Origin: Cynocephalus volans
Lineage: Eukaryota; Chordata; Mammalia; Dermoptera; Cynocephalidae
Length of the DNA stretch: 64,000 bases
Assembly: GCF_027409185.1 (NCBI RefSeq)
Contig: NC_084462.1
Span: 181,712,071-181,776,070, forward strand
Direction of reading: 5' to 3'
Shown here piece after piece: positions 63,877-64,000 of this stretch. Position numbers and translations under genes: made by a program. The notes under the pieces were generated by a model that was not told the origin of the DNA, made no database searches, and saw nothing but the letters and a program-made list of their open reading frames with translations. How positions within the stretch are numbered: position 1 is the first letter of the stretch; every line of letters begins with the position of its first letter.

Positions 63877-64000
63877 CGTATTAGTCTGTTTTCATGTTGC
63901 TATAATAGAATACTTGAAACTGGGTAATTTCTAAAGAAAAGAGGTTTGTTAGGCTCACAGTTCTGGGACAGCCACATCAAGTGTGGGCCTCAGGCTGCAT
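63877..64000 (-). mobile_element. MaLR LTR, truncated by the window edge
   Basis: gtattagtctgttttcatgt.. gaaactgggtaatttctaaa.. aggctcacagttctgg is the reversed 3' part of a THE1/MST-type LTR. Confidence 0.85.

Noticed and set aside
1-64000. CRISPR arrays, operons, riboswitches or prophage
   Set aside because: The window is vertebrate nuclear DNA with introns and mammalian repeats. The tandem repeats here have no spacer structure.

Overview
This is mammalian nuclear DNA, not bacterial. It has spliced exons with GT-AG borders, a CpG-island promoter, and introns filled with LINE-1, MIR, MaLR LTR and DNA-transposon fossils. About 24 copies of a SINE built only from tRNA-Ile-like units are present as monomers and dimers, with no tRNA-unrelated body. 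That architecture is the known CYN family of colugos (Dermoptera), so the best host call is a flying lemur, probably Galeopterus variegatus. This is recognition from memory, not a database result.

The window holds two divergent protein genes that share one CpG-island promoter at about 13.0-13.9 kb. To the left on the minus strand lies complete CINP (CDK2-interacting protein). Its five exons reconstruct an uninterrupted 213-codon frame: 13184-13190, 9661-9829, 7926-8058, 2594-2723 and 1226-1428 (stop at 1226-1228, AATAAA at 919-924). To the right on the plus strand lies the 5' part of TECPR2, an autophagy and endolysosome-linked WD-repeat/tectonin protein. It has a probable non-coding first exon ending at 13443, then coding exons at 23589-23807, 52882-53010, 53402-53533 and 58350-58507. 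These give 212 complete codons plus two bases, all phases consistent, and the rest of the gene lies beyond the window. The pairing matches the human CINP/TECPR2 arrangement on 14q32.

Intronic and flanking DNA, left to right: 0-13 kb is CINP 3' end and introns with many CYN SINEs, a MER2-type Tigger nested in a MIR, and a hAT fossil. 13-23.5 kb is the CpG island and TECPR2 intron 1 with a reversed L1 and young CYN dimers. 24-53 kb is a 29-kb intron. It contains a HAL1/L1 fragment, a complete MaLR provirus, a 2.4-kb VNTR-bearing composite retroelement, a reversed L1 with several nested insertions, and a nearly full-length L1 that itself carries a second VNTR insertion and ends about 220 bp before the next exon. 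54-64 kb has a Charlie-type hAT element split by three later insertions, a reversed L1 3' end, a short interstitial telomeric tract, and solo or partial MaLR LTRs.

The most noteworthy structure is the 33132-35496 element: an L1-like 5' leader, about 13 copies of an ~80-bp GC-rich tandem repeat, an L1-like 3' tail with AATAAA and poly(A), and a 9-bp target-site duplication. This is the layout of primate SVA-type composite retrotransposons built from different parts. A second, unrelated 105-bp VNTR insertion lies at 47119-47842.
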